Shown: positions 15,750 through 24,925 of the stretch, one piece after another | Position numbering within the stretch: position 1 is the first letter of the stretch | How the letters are laid out: each line of letters starts with the position of its first letter | DNA from: JASLEW01 sp035544875 | Lineage (GTDB): Bacteria; Acidobacteriota; Thermoanaerobaculia; Multivoradales; UBA5704 | Length of the DNA stretch: 64,000 bases | Assembly: GCA_035544875.1 (NCBI GenBank) | Contig: DASZZP010000083.1 | Span: 310,001-374,000 of the forward strand | Reading direction: 5' to 3' | Made by a program: the position numbers and the translations under genes | The notes under the pieces: generated by a model | What the model saw: the letters and a program-made list of their open reading frames with translations, nothing else | Told to the model about the DNA's origin: nothing | Databases searched by the model: none

Positions 15750-17761
15750 CTCTCGAGCTCCAGGGCGTGGAGGGCAAGCGCAGTGTCGGGCGGCAGGCCG
15801 GGAGCGAGCTCGACGCGCAGGATCTCGAAAGGGCCGCTCCAGGGCAGCCGCCAGCGGCCGCGGTAGAGCTGGCCGAAGAAGTCGCCGGCCACCCAGGAGC
15901 TCCAGGCGGGCGGGGAGGACAGGCTTGCCGCCTGGGCCACGTCCGGCCGGCGCGCCGCCCATTCGCCGGTTTCATCGCCGGCCCGCAGCGTCCAGCTAGC
16001 GCTTCGCCCTCCAGCCGCCACCAGGCGAACGGTTGCCGCCGCGGTTCCGGCCGCGAGATCGGCGGCGTGGCTCAAGCTCGATTCCACGACCAGATAGGCC
16101 GCCCGCTGCGGTGGGCCGAGATTGACCTGCCAGACCGGATGCGCGCGGTCGAGCAGCACCCTGACGCTGCCCCCGAGGAGCGGGAGGCTCGAGCCGAGCA
16201 GCGGCCAGAGAAGCGCCAGGAAGAGGACAGCGCCCGCCGCGCTGGCGGACCCGCCGGCCGGGGAGAAGCGCGAGCGTACTGCCGGCGGCGCTGGCCGCGC
16301 GCCTGCCACCCTCCGCGCCGGTGGACCCGCCTCCGGCGGCCGCGCGAGCCAGCCGCCGCCGGCGGCGAGCGCCAAGGTGGCGGCCAGCACTACGGCCGCC
16401 AGCGGCGGACTCGCGGCGCGGCCGAGCAGGGAGACCGCATCGGCGAGCGGTGCCGAGCGCAGCCACGGGTAGCAAGCCAGGAGCACCGTGCCCGCGAGCA
16501 GCGTCGCCGTCCACACCGCCTGGACCCCCAGCGCCGCGGCGCGGAGCCGCTCCCGCCACGAGGCGCCGGCTCGCGGCGCGGCCGGCGCGGCGAGCGCCAG
16601 CGCGGCGAGCGCCAGCGGCGCGGCGAGCGCCGAGCTGTCGCGCGCCCAGGGAGTGACGAAGGCGAGGGCGAAAGCGGCCGCCACCAGCCGCGTGCGCCGG
16701 GCCAGCGGGAACGCCGGCAGCAGCAAGATCAGCCAGACGAGCGCCGCCGCCCCTGCCGGCAGCGGTCCGAGCGTCCCGAGCGGCGCCGGCGGGCTGGAGT
16801 GGGGCAGCCGGTCGAGCCAGCCCAGCCAGCCGAGCGCTCCGTAGGCGGCGGCGAGAGGCAGGCCCAGCTCGAGGGCCAGATCGGCGCGCCAGAGCGTCAG
16901 GGCGGCGAGGATGGCCACCCAGCCCGCGCGCGGCTGCCAGATGACCGGCAGCAGCAGCACGGCCAGCGCGGCTGCCCGCGCCGCCAGGACCCTACCGCGC
17001 CGGCCCCCTGGCGCAGAGGTATCGGGAGCCGAAATCGACAGACTCGAGGCAGCGCCTGCCGCCGCCAGCGCGGCCAGCGCCAGCGTCGAGGCGACGGTCA
17101 AGCCCGTTCCCGGCAGCAGCAGCGCCGTGGCGCCGGCGAGGAGCGCCGCGCCCACCCCCTGACTCCGCGCGAGCGAGCTCAGCGCGAAGCTGCCGGCGAG
17201 CGGCAGCGCGATCAGCGCCGCCCAGGGGCGAAAGTCGCGGCCGGGGCCGAGCAGCAGCTCGCAGCGAAGCAGCAGCTGACAGCCCAGGACGAGGGGAAGA
17301 ATGGTCGAGAGCGGCAGTGGCGATCGAGTGCAGGGGGTCCGTTGCTCGCCGAGCTCATCGGCTGGACCCCCAGGGCTCAGCTCCGGGCCGAGACGGCGCA
17401 CGGCAGCGACGCACAGTGCCGCTGCCAGCGCCAGCGCCAGCGCCGCTCCGCGGGCGGGACCCGGCGGCACCAGCCACACGGCGGTGGCCGCCAGCACCGC
17501 TCCGATGCCGAGCTCGACGGCCGGCGGCGGCGCGAGGGCGGCGACCGTGAGCAGGACCGCTGCCGCCAGAGCGCCAAGGTAGGGACCTTCGGCTGCGGCG
17601 CTCGGCCAGGCGTCGTGGGCGGCGAAGGCCAGCACCGCCGCAAGGGTAGCGGGCGGCACCGCCCAGCGCGCAACGCCCCAGGCGCGTGCCCGGTGCGCCA
17701 GTTCCAGCGTGCGTCCGGCGCCGCGCGAGCAAAGGCCGGCGCGGCGGGATGTACGGTCCAT
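15746..17761 (-). CDS. Polytopic membrane protein with C-terminal soluble domain, unknown
   Basis: A 671-residue protein, very rich in Ala, Leu and Pro, with many hydrophobic helices up to about residue 520, and a C-terminal region (about 530-671) that looks extracytoplasmic. Its end is like that of the next gene: a beta-rich tail closing on LALHALELER. The ATG at 17761 (MDRTSRRAG) is used; the open frame continues upstream but reaches into the divergent serS leader. It overlaps the next gene by four bases, so both are likely one functional set, first in the glycan operon. No catalytic motif could be recognised. Confidence 0.6.
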   Translation of the reverse strand: MDRTSRRAGLCSRGAGRTLELAHRARAWGVARWAVPPATLAAVLAFAAHDAWPSAAAEGPYLGALAAAVLLTVAALAPPPAVELGIGAVLAATAVWLVPPGPARGAALALALAAALCVAAVRRLGPELSPGGPADELGEQRTPCTRSPLPLSTILPLVLGCQLLLRCELLLGPGRDFRPWAALIALPLAGSFALSSLARSQGVGAALLAGATALLLPGTGLTVASTLALAALAAAGAASSLSISAPDTSAPGGRRGRVLAARAAALAVLLLPVIWQPRAGWVAILAALTLWRADLALELGLPLAAAYGALGWLGWLDRLPHSSPPAPLGTLGPLPAGAAALVWLILLLPAFPLARRTRLVAAAFALAFVTPWARDSSALAAPLALAALALAAPAAPRAGASWRERLRAAALGVQAVWTATLLAGTVLLACYPWLRSAPLADAVSLLGRAASPPLAAVVLAATLALAAGGGWLARPPEAGPPARRVAGARPAPPAVRSRFSPAGGSASAAGAVLFLALLWPLLGSSLPLLGGSVRVLLDRAHPVWQVNLGPPQRAAYLVVESSLSHAADLAAGTAAATVRLVAAGGRSASWTLRAGDETGEWAARRPDVAQAASLSSPPAWSSWVAGDFFGQLYRGRWRLPWSGPFEILRVELAPGLPPDTALALHALELER

Positions 17762-17868
17762 CCGGCAACTGTAGCGTAAGCGCGGGCAGGGACACCCGCG
17801 CGCCCGACCCGTGAATCCGCCTTGGCTATGTATGGCCGCGGCGCCCGGCGCGATACACTCGCCGCGCC

Positions 17869-19149
17869 ATGCTGTCACGGCAGTTGCTGCGCGAAGATCC
17901 CGCCAGGGTGAGCCGGGCCCTGGCCAGCCGCGGCGCCGACCCAGCGCTGCCGGAGCGCTGGCTGCGGCTCGACGAGGAGCGGCGTCAGCTCCTGGTCGAG
18001 GTCGAGCAGTGCAAGCGCCAGCACAAAGAGGCGAGCCGCGCCATCGGCACGGTCAAGCAGAGCGGCGGCGACGCCAGCGCGGAGATCGACTCGGTCGCTA
18101 GGCTCAAGGAGCGCACGCAGGCGCTCGAGCAGCGCCTGGCCAGCCTGGAGGAGGAGCTCGCGGCGCTCGACCTGGCGTTCCCCAACCTGCCGCACCCGAG
18201 CGTCCCGGTGGGCAGCGACGAGATCGCCAACCGGGTCGAGCGGGTGGTCGGCGAGCCGGCCCAGCCCGCATTTGCCCCCCTCCCGCACTGGGAGCTCGGC
18301 GCGGCGCTCGGCATCCTCGACTTCGAGCGCGGCGCCAAGCTGGCCGGGGCCCGCTTCACCGTCTCGTTCGGGGCCGCCGCCCTGCTCGAGCGCGCCCTGA
18401 TCTCGTTCATGCTCGACCTCCACACCCGTTCCCACGGCTACGCCGAGGTGCTGCCGCCGTTTATCGCCAACCGCGTCTCTCTGATCGGCACCGGGCAGCT
18501 GCCCAAGTTCGAGCAGGACCTGTTCAAACTGGAGGGACACGACTACTACCTCATCCCGACGGCCGAAGTGCCGCTGACCAACCTGCACCGCGGCGAGATC
18601 CTCGAGGAAGACCAGCTGCCGCTCCGCTACACGGCCTACACCCCCTGCTTCCGCAGCGAGGCCGGCTCCTACGGCAAGGACGTCCGCGGTCTGATCCGCC
18701 AGCATCAATTCAACAAGGTCGAGCTGGTGCAGCTGACCACGCCGGAGACCAGCTACGACGCCCTCGAAGAGCTCACCGCGCACGCCGAGCGGGTGCTGCA
18801 GCTGCTCGAGCTGCCCTATCGGGTCGTCTGCCTGTCGACCGGCGACACCGGCTTCGCCTCCGCCAAGACCTACGACCTGGAGGTCTGGCTGGCCGCGCAG
18901 GGCGGCTACCGGGAGATCTCGTCCTGCAGCAACTGCGAGGATTTCCAGGCGCGCCGTGCCAACATTCGCTATCGCCCCCGCGCCGGCGGCCGGCCGCGCC
19001 TGCTCCACACCCTCAACGGGTCTGGCCTAGCGGTCGGGCGCACCCTGATCGCCATCCTCGAGTACTACCAGCTCGAAGACGGTTCGATCGTCGTCCCCGA
19101 CGCCCTGCGCCCCTACGCCGGGGGCCTGGACCGGATCGCCGCGTCGTAG
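17869..19149 (+). CDS. serS: Seryl-tRNA synthetase
   Basis: A 426-residue class II synthetase. The N-terminal coiled-coil arm (about 30-110) grips the long variable arm of tRNA-Ser. Motif 2 is FRSEAGSYGKDVRGLIRQHQ (about 263-282) with the TAEVPLTNL segment before it; motif 3 is LNGSGLAVGRTLIAILE. The length is normal. It is transcribed divergently from the glycan block, with a 107-base gap between. Two tRNA-Ser genes are in the same window (20697 and 60685). The start is ATG at 17869 leading directly to MLSRQLLRE. Confidence 0.97.
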   Translation: MLSRQLLREDPARVSRALASRGADPALPERWLRLDEERRQLLVEVEQCKRQHKEASRAIGTVKQSGGDASAEIDSVARLKERTQALEQRLASLEEELAALDLAFPNLPHPSVPVGSDEIANRVERVVGEPAQPAFAPLPHWELGAALGILDFERGAKLAGARFTVSFGAAALLERALISFMLDLHTRSHGYAEVLPPFIANRVSLIGTGQLPKFEQDLFKLEGHDYYLIPTAEVPLTNLHRGEILEEDQLPLRYTAYTPCFRSEAGSYGKDVRGLIRQHQFNKVELVQLTTPETSYDALEELTAHAERVLQLLELPYRVVCLSTGDTGFASAKTYDLEVWLAAQGGYREISSCSNCEDFQARRANIRYRPRAGGRPRLLHTLNGSGLAVGRTLIAILEYYQLEDGSIVVPDALRPYAGGLDRIAAS

Positions 19150-19251
19150 ACCCCACCGCCTGCGGCGACCCCGAGGAATGAAACGGCGCTGCGATGAGGC
19201 GATGGAGGCCTACTCGAAGCATCGATCGGATCGCCCCCCGCAACCCCTCAA

Positions 19252-19283
19252 TCCCCTTCCCACCCCTCCGGGGGAGAAGGGGA
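19252..19283. terminator. Hairpin between convergent genes
   Basis: Seven-base arms (TCCCCTT at 19252-19258 and AAGGGGA at 19277-19283) with a partly pairing C/G inner region. It lies between the ends of serS (plus) and the nucleotidyltransferase-fold gene (minus), where a bidirectional terminator is expected. Confidence 0.4.
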
Positions 19284-19316
19284 CGCCCCCTCCCTCTTGC
19301 TCTGGAGAATTTCGTC

Positions 19317-20360
19317 TTAGACCCGCGACCCGGCGCTGCGCCGGATGGCGCGCAGCGGGCGCGGCCACGCCCGGCGCTGATCCTCGGGAATCCGCGCCAG
19401 CTCCCGCGCCACCCGCCCCTGCGCTCGTGGCGAGCGTCGGCCGAGCGCCCGCCAGTCTGCCACGAGATCGTCCGGTCGATCTGCGGCAAGGATCTCGATG
19501 AGCGCCGCGGCCTGCAGGCGGTCCTTGCCGGACTTGGCTGCCTCGGCAACCGAGCGCCGGGCGGCGGTCCACAACTTGTGGAGAGCGAAGCGCGCCGGGC
19601 GCGGTAGCCGCACCAGGATGGGTTTGCTGGCGAGAATGACGGCGGGAGTGGGCTCTTCGATCAGGTAGTCCAGCAGCGGCAAAGGCCAGGCCGCAAGGCC
19701 GATGCCCGGAACGATTACCGGCCGCTCGCGCGCCCTCCCCGTCGCGGGCGTCAGGAAGTCGACGCGCAGCTCGCGCCCGCGAATCTTGAAGGAGGTCGAA
19801 GGCTGCGACGGGTCGAGCCCCGGAATCGGCAAGAAGCCAAGACCATGCAGCTCGCTGGCAAGGGCTGGCGCCGGTTCTTCGGCGGCGGCGATCGCGACGC
19901 TCAGCTCGAGCGCGACGTCGATGTCTTGGGTGCGCAGAGAGGCCGCCGGCAGGCGATGGCCGAGAAGGGGGCCATAGGCGCGGTATGCCTGTGTCCCCAC
20001 GAGTACGCCGCCACGCCGGAATAGCCCAAGATCCGCAAGCAGCCGGAGAGCCGCGGAAACGCGCACCTCTTCGCGTGGCAGCCCCGCCGCGAGTAGCATC
20101 GCGGCGAGACGCGCCAGCGCCTCTTGATCGCTGGCGAGATCTCCTCGGCGCTGGCTGCGCCGCTCGAGATCGGCGCGCAGCGCGGGACTATCAGAACCGA
20201 TGTAGCGCTGGACGGAGCGGTCGCCCATGCGGAGCTGCCAATAGAGATAGCGGCGGCCGTGGACCTCCTTCTCGACGACGCTGCCCGCCAGGTCGCCCGC
20301 GGCCACCGCCGAGCGCTCGTAGACCAGAGCTTCCTCGAGAAGCTCGGCGTAGATGGACAT
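19317..20360 (-). CDS. GSU2403-family nucleotidyltransferase-fold protein
   Basis: A 347-residue protein related to the GSU2403 family of nucleotidyltransferase-fold proteins. An N-terminal helical part (MSIYAELLEEALVYE) precedes a fold with GGVLVGTQAYRAYG and the paired acids of TQDIDVALELS, which correspond to the G-(G/S) and D-x-D motifs of the fold, and a later RVDFLTP that would give the third acid. Such proteins are often AbiEii-like or TA-associated, but no partner gene is next to it. The ATG at 20360 is chosen over 20390 because a TATAAT box at 20396-20401 would put the transcript start about there. Target unknown. Confidence 0.65.
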   Translation of the reverse strand: MSIYAELLEEALVYERSAVAAGDLAGSVVEKEVHGRRYLYWQLRMGDRSVQRYIGSDSPALRADLERRSQRRGDLASDQEALARLAAMLLAAGLPREEVRVSAALRLLADLGLFRRGGVLVGTQAYRAYGPLLGHRLPAASLRTQDIDVALELSVAIAAAEEPAPALASELHGLGFLPIPGLDPSQPSTSFKIRGRELRVDFLTPATGRARERPVIVPGIGLAAWPLPLLDYLIEEPTPAVILASKPILVRLPRPARFALHKLWTAARRSVAEAAKSGKDRLQAAALIEILAADRPDDLVADWRALGRRSPRAQGRVARELARIPEDQRRAWPRPLRAIRRSAGSRV

Positions 20361-20390
20361 CGCGCTTTCGGGTAAACGATCGAAGGGCAC

Positions 20391-20696
20391 GACTAATTAT
20401 ACGCCCTGTATGGCTTAGCAGCGTATAACAACTCTCTCCCCTGGCCGTCGGCCGTCGCCTCGACGTTTTCGTGGAAGAAACCGGTCGGCTGTCCGGACAG
20501 CGTGCCCTCCGCCCAGAGCTCACTGGCGGGCGGGCCCGGCGCGCGGCCCGTTCCGACCGCCCCGCCGGCGCGAGCACGGGCGCCGCCCGCCAGCCGCTGG
20601 CTCGCTCGCAATATCGCCCGATGGGCGGATTCTTCACTCCACCGACGGCTAGAGGTAGGATGCCGCCGCGGGCCCCGACCCGCGCCGCAGCCGCGC
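20391..20696 (-). promoter_or_regulatory. Promoter with palindromic operator; rest of gap empty
   Basis: A TATAAT -10 box reads on the minus strand at 20401-20396, just upstream of the nucleotidyltransferase gene. It is overlapped by a perfect inverted repeat, TTATACGC at 20398-20405 and GCGTATAA at 20421-20428 with a 15-base spacer. No good -35 was found, which fits an activated or repressed promoter. I see nothing gene-like between 20430 and the tRNA at 20697. Confidence 0.5.
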
Positions 20697-20786
<90 letters not shown>

Positions 20787-20846
20787 ATAGAATCAACAAC
20801 TTAGCTTGCGAGTTCGAGGCGCGCGACTTGTGTTGCTGGCGACTCC

Positions 20847-20867
20847 GTGTAGCACTCTCGTAGCAGT
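20847..20867. repeat. Probable integrase arm-type site, left copy
   Basis: A 21-base stretch, GTGTAGCACTCTCGTAGCAGT, that matches 41831-41851 at 19 of 21 positions. It lies between attL and the integrase. Within it GTAGCA occurs twice. Matching copies near both ends of the element are what arm-type integrase-binding sites would look like. Confidence 0.45.
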
Positions 20868-20901
20868 ATGGTAGAGTGCAAGCAGCGGAAAGGAGGCGGA
20901 A

Positions 20902-22017
20902 GTGGCCAGCATCTTGAGGCGGGAGACGGGACAAAGGGAGATCCGGTACCGGGCGCAGGTCAGGATCAAGGGGTACCCCCCTCAGTGCCGCACGTTCGAG
21001 CGCAGGAAGGACGCGATCGCGTGGGCTCGCGACAGGGAGGCCGAGCTGAAGACCGGGCGAGGGGCTGGGAGCTGGGCGGAAGACCACTTGTTCGCCGAGC
21101 TGGTAGACCGGTTCGAGGCCAAGGTGCTGCCGGGGATGCCGCGGATCGACCATGGGTACCGCGCTCACCTACGGTGGTGGAGGAAGGAGCTGGGGAAGTA
21201 CTTCCTCAAGAACATCACGGTATCGGTGATCTGGGAGTGCAGGGAGAGGCTCCTGCGGGAGAAGGGCTCGGCCGGCAGAGTGCGGGGCCGGGCAACGGTC
21301 AACCGCTATCTGACCGCACTCTCGACGGTGCTGCGGCTCGGCGAGAAGCTCGAATGGATCGATGCGAATCTCGTGCGGAAGGTCGGGAAGGAAACGGAAC
21401 CGGACGGACGCGTGCGGTTTTTGTCTCGTCCGGAGGACGAGCGCGATTCCGAGCTCGTGCGGCTAATTGCCGCCTGCGAGAGGAGCGAGTGCGCCGACCT
21501 GGCGGACCTGGTGAAGCTGGCTCTCTACACGGGATGCCGCGCGAACGAGCTGCTGTCTCTGCGGAGCGCTTACGTGCGGGTCGAGGCCGGGGGATTCACG
21601 CTGCCGGCCGAGCTCTCGAAGAACGGCGAAGCTCGCTTCGTGCCATTGGCAGGCGAAGCGATGGCGATTGTTCGCCGTCGCCTCGGGCGGACCGACGAGG
21701 AGGCCGACCTGATCTTTCCAGGCCGGGATGGCGCGCCGCGAGCGTTCCCGAGAAATGCCTGGGAGCGAGCTCTCGAGGAGGCGAAGATCAAGAACTTCCG
21801 GTTCCATGATCTGCGACATACGCACGCGAGCTACCTCGCGATGATGGGCGCCACGGCGAGCGAGCTGAAGGAAACGCTGGGACACAAGACACTCGCGATG
21901 GTGGGACGGTACGCCCACCTTGCGGATGACCACAAGAGCCGAGTATCCGCTCGTCTCGCCGCGCAGGTTGAGTGGTGGGTGGCGAAAGAGTTTCGTGACA
22001 GGAGAGAAGTGAGCTGA
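20902..22017 (+). CDS. Tyrosine-type site-specific integrase
   Basis: A 371-residue tyrosine recombinase. An N-terminal arm-binding type region (RIKGYPPQCRTFERRKDA) and a SAM-like core-binding domain (about 65-190) precede the catalytic domain. Catalytic residues are visible: first Arg in LYTGCRANELL, Lys in the beta-hairpin LSKNGEARFVPL, HDLRHTHAS with His and Arg, GHKTL with His, and the nucleophile Tyr in MVGRYAHLAD. It lies next to the tRNA-Ser site and is oriented away from it. It should carry out integration and, with an excisionase, excision. A probable excisionase-like gene is directly downstream on the other strand. Confidence 0.96.
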   Translation: MASILRRETGQREIRYRAQVRIKGYPPQCRTFERRKDAIAWARDREAELKTGRGAGSWAEDHLFAELVDRFEAKVLPGMPRIDHGYRAHLRWWRKELGKYFLKNITVSVIWECRERLLREKGSAGRVRGRATVNRYLTALSTVLRLGEKLEWIDANLVRKVGKETEPDGRVRFLSRPEDERDSELVRLIAACERSECADLADLVKLALYTGCRANELLSLRSAYVRVEAGGFTLPAELSKNGEARFVPLAGEAMAIVRRRLGRTDEEADLIFPGRDGAPRAFPRNAWERALEEAKIKNFRFHDLRHTHASYLAMMGATASELKETLGHKTLAMVGRYAHLADDHKSRVSARLAAQVEWWVAKEFRDRREVS

Positions 22018-22033
22018 CGACCGGCTCGCTGTT

Positions 22034-22384
22034 TCATTTCTCCGGTGTGTCGCCTTCCGGGGAATCTCGGGCAAGCCAGGCGAACAGGGCGGCTTCGTTT
22101 ATGAAGATCCGCCGACCCTTGCGGACCATTACGCGATCAAAGCCATTGCCGGGAATGATTACTGCGCGGCGGTTCTGCCAGGCACGGCGGGCGGCGGCAT
22201 TGGCGATCCAGTGGCGGAGCGTGCGAACGCTGAAGGCCGGATGGCGCTCGGCGATCTGCTGGAGCGTGAAGAACGGACCAATGACGGGCGCTTGAGGCGG
22301 GAGCGAGTCGCGCTGGGCGGACGGGCCGACGTGGGAGTCCTCCCTGACTGGTTTCAAAACCTGCTCGGTCTTCGTCGTTCTCAT
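22034..22384 (-). CDS. Helix-turn-helix protein, excisionase-like
   Basis: A 116-residue protein whose C-terminal part resembles MerR/Xis-type helix-turn-helix DNA-binding proteins: FFTLQQIAERHPAFSVRTLRHW would be the HTH, and GFDRVMVRKGRRIFINEAALFAWL the wing with its conserved R-R-x-x-I end. The N-terminal 35 residues look disordered. It sits tail-to-tail with the integrase, 17 bases apart, so an excision directionality factor or element regulator is likely. Which of the two it is cannot be told from sequence. Confidence 0.7.
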   Translation of the reverse strand: MRTTKTEQVLKPVREDSHVGPSAQRDSLPPQAPVIGPFFTLQQIAERHPAFSVRTLRHWIANAAARRAWQNRRAVIIPGNGFDRVMVRKGRRIFINEAALFAWLARDSPEGDTPEK

Positions 22385-22598
22385 GGCGGCCTCTCGATGG
22401 TGAGGTGAGCGGAGAGTGCAGGCAAGGGCGGCGGGAAGCGCTGCGACGATGGTCGGACTCAGCAGCGGGCGAGGGCTGCCGGAGGCGCCTGAGGTCCGAT
22501 CGAATGGGCAAGCACCTTTCCGCGGGTGGGTTTTCCTTTCCAGAGATTGCGTCTTGAGTATTCGCCTTGGCAGTCGGTGTCAGGTGGCAGGTCGGCGG

Positions 22599-22982
22599 TC
22601 AGTGGACGACCAGGTGACAGCGTCCGTCGGCGCCGATCGCGATCTCGCGGCGCTCGCATAGCCTGGAGAGCGCGTTGTCGAGTGCGCCGCGAGGGAGGCG
22701 CGTGGCGGCGACTAGGGCGCGTCGCCGGAGGCCTGGCCGGGCGGCGACGGCGGTGAGAGTGTCCCGCTCTGCAGGGGTCGGAACCGCCAGGCGGAGAACG
22801 GGGTCGGCGGGCGGAGGAGCGACGAAGAGAGAGAGGATCTCCTGCTTGAGCTCGCGGATGCGGGCGAGCAGGTCGGGGGTGATCGCCGACGGGGGGCTGA
22901 CGCGCAGGAAGTATCCCGCGGGCTCGAGCGTGACGCCGCGCGCGGAGAGCTCGGCGAGAAGTTGCGCTGCCTGCTGGGTCAT
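22599..22982 (-). CDS. TubC N-terminal docking-like protein
   Basis: A 127-residue protein. Residues 1-50 match the TubC_N docking fold well: LLAELSARGVTLEPAG with LRVSPPSAITPDLLARIREL. This fold was first described in NRPS/PKS docking but recurs in replication regions of mobile elements. The rest has a winged-helix look (LTAVAARPGLRRRALVAAT, then LSRLCERREIAIGADG). The ATG at 22982 overlaps the stop of the upstream primase gene (ATGA), so the three genes parB-like, primase-helicase and this one are one operon. A partner-docking role for the primase is a guess from the fold. Confidence 0.65.
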   Translation of the reverse strand: MTQQAAQLLAELSARGVTLEPAGYFLRVSPPSAITPDLLARIRELKQEILSLFVAPPPADPVLRLAVPTPAERDTLTAVAARPGLRRRALVAATRLPRGALDNALSRLCERREIAIGADGRCHLVVH

Positions 22983-24925
22983 ACCATGTACCCCTTTTTG
23001 GGTTGGGTGGCGCATTCCGAGGTCTCCTCGTCCTTGGCCGGAGCGGGCTCGGAGGATGGTGGCGAGGCGCTTGCCTCCATAGGGGGCCGTATATGTGTAC
23101 GGCCCCCTATGGCCTCGTTTGGCCCCCGATGAGGCTGGGCCGGGAGCCGCCAGGAGAAGACCCCGCCTGGGCCGAAGCCTTGGCGCTCGGTGACGATTGC
23201 CTCGTTCCGCTTGGCGCGCTTGAGAGTCCGGGCGGAGATGCCGGCGTCCCTGGCGGCGGCGAAGACGTCGCGCGCGTTGCGCGGGCCCGAATGAAGGCTC
23301 TCGCGGAGGAAGACGCGGGCCTCGTCCTCGGCGCCGCGGGCCTCGGCACGGGATTCGGCGGCGAGGAGGTCGGCGGCGGTCAACGTGCTCTCCCCGGTCC
23401 AGGCGAAGGCGCCACTGTCGATCGAGAAGCCGCGGGCGGGCCCCAGGGGCGCGAGGTTCGACTTGATGTGGACGAGGGCGCGGTGGCGCGGGTCGTCGGG
23501 AGCCGAGCCGGCGAGGAGGACGGAGCGGGCGGCGGCAGTGAAGTCGATCGAGCCCTGGCCGGCGTAGATGCTGCGGCCGGACTTGACCTTGTTGAGGTGG
23601 CGGACGGCGAGGAGGGCGCAGTCGTGGCGCTCGGCGAGCTCGGCCAGGGGTGCGAGGACCGAGCGGACCTCGTTGGCGCGGTAGAGGTCGGTGCTCGCGC
23701 CGAGGAAAGCGACGATCGGGTCGAGGATGACGAGGCGGGGGCGGAGGGCGTGCAGAAGACAGTCGAGCATCGCGATGTCCTCGGCGGCCGAAAGGCGGAG
23801 AGGCCGGTCGTAGGCGAAGATGAAAGCGGGGTCGGCGGCGAGAGCGTCGAGGCGGGGCCGCACGGTGTCGGCGAGGCCGTCCTCGGCGGTCAGGAAGAGC
23901 GATCGGAAGGGAGCGCAGGGCTCGCCGCCGGGTAGCTCGCCGCCCTGTGAGCCGCAGGCCGCCAGGGCGGCGGTGATCCAGCTCTTGCCCTGGCCCGGGT
24001 CGCCCTCGAGGAGGGTGGTTTTCTGCAGCGGGATGTAGGGATGCCAGAGGAAGGTGACGGCCCGGGGCTCGATAGCGAGGAAACAGCGGAGGCCTTCGAA
24101 GTTGTCGAGGGGATCCCGCGAAGCGGCGGGCCAGGCGGGAGCCTCGCGGGCGAGCTCGAGGAGCTCGCCGAGCAGCTCGTCGGCCGAGTGCGTGGACGAG
24201 GAGCGCGCCGCGAGCCAGTCGGAGACGTCGCCTTTTTCGGGCAGATCGGGCAGGGCGAGGACGCGCAGGCTCGCGGCGAGCGGCGCCAGGCTGCGCGCTG
24301 CCTCGGCCATGTGGCGGCGGCCGGGCTCATCGTTGTCGGGGAGGAGCACGACGGCGGCGCCGCGCAGGGGCTCGGCGTAGTCGGGCCGCCACTTGCCGGC
24401 GCCGCCCGGGCTGGTGGTGGCGGCGAGGCCGAGGCGAGCCAGGGCGTCGGCGTCCTTCTCGCCTTCGACGAGGAAGACGGCGCCGCCGACGGCGGCCGCG
24501 GCGAGAAGCTCGGGCAGGCGGTAGAGGACGCGCCCGACCTGGTGGAGGTTCCAGACCCAGCCGCCGCCGGCGGCCGGGCGGCGGACGCGGAAGGCCTTGG
24601 GCGAGAGGCGGACGACCTCGTAGAGGAGGCGGCCGGCGGCATCGCGATAGGGATACGTGGCGGCGATCGAGCCTGGGCGATTGCCGTTGCCGAGCGGGGC
24701 GTCGTCGATGCCAAGGCAGCGGAGCAGATCGAGGCGGCCGCCGCCGGCCCGACAGACGTCACAGAACCAGGTCTCCTTGGCGGGATTCCAGCGCGCCGAG
24801 GGGTGCGCGTCGTCGTGAGCGGGACAAAGGAAGCGGATCTCTCTGCCCTCGCGCCGGCCGCCGCGGCCGTAGAGGACGCTCTCGAGCTCGGGGAGGGGCT
24901 TGCGCCCCGAAGCGGCCGTGGTCAT
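22979..24925 (-). CDS. Primase-helicase fusion of a mobile element
   Basis: A 648-residue replication protein. An N-terminal CHC2-like zinc finger at about residues 34-62 (CPAHDD ... WFCDVC) is followed by a TOPRIM-like domain (VFLVEGEKDADALARLG; then VVLLPDNDEPG). A RecA-type helicase domain of the RepA/AAA_25 kind carries Walker A TLLEGDPGQGKSW, then LFLTAEDG, Walker B LVILDPIVAF, and a sensor-like AVRHLNKVKSG. The last 110 residues are a winged-helix-like and disordered tail. It should prime and unwind DNA for element replication. It is overlapped by four bases on each side. Confidence 0.88.
   Translation of the reverse strand: MTTAASGRKPLPELESVLYGRGGRREGREIRFLCPAHDDAHPSARWNPAKETWFCDVCRAGGGRLDLLRCLGIDDAPLGNGNRPGSIAATYPYRDAAGRLLYEVVRLSPKAFRVRRPAAGGGWVWNLHQVGRVLYRLPELLAAAAVGGAVFLVEGEKDADALARLGLAATTSPGGAGKWRPDYAEPLRGAAVVLLPDNDEPGRRHMAEAARSLAPLAASLRVLALPDLPEKGDVSDWLAARSSSTHSADELLGELLELAREAPAWPAASRDPLDNFEGLRCFLAIEPRAVTFLWHPYIPLQKTTLLEGDPGQGKSWITAALAACGSQGGELPGGEPCAPFRSLFLTAEDGLADTVRPRLDALAADPAFIFAYDRPLRLSAAEDIAMLDCLLHALRPRLVILDPIVAFLGASTDLYRANEVRSVLAPLAELAERHDCALLAVRHLNKVKSGRSIYAGQGSIDFTAAARSVLLAGSAPDDPRHRALVHIKSNLAPLGPARGFSIDSGAFAWTGESTLTAADLLAAESRAEARGAEDEARVFLRESLHSGPRNARDVFAAARDAGISARTLKRAKRNEAIVTERQGFGPGGVFSWRLPAQPHRGPNEAIGGRTHIRPPMEASASPPSSEPAPAKDEETSECATQPKKGYMV

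Noticed and set aside
15767..17779. A 670-residue plus-strand frame over the glycan membrane protein
   Set aside because: Arg/Gln/Gly-rich antisense shadow; no start signal or motif.
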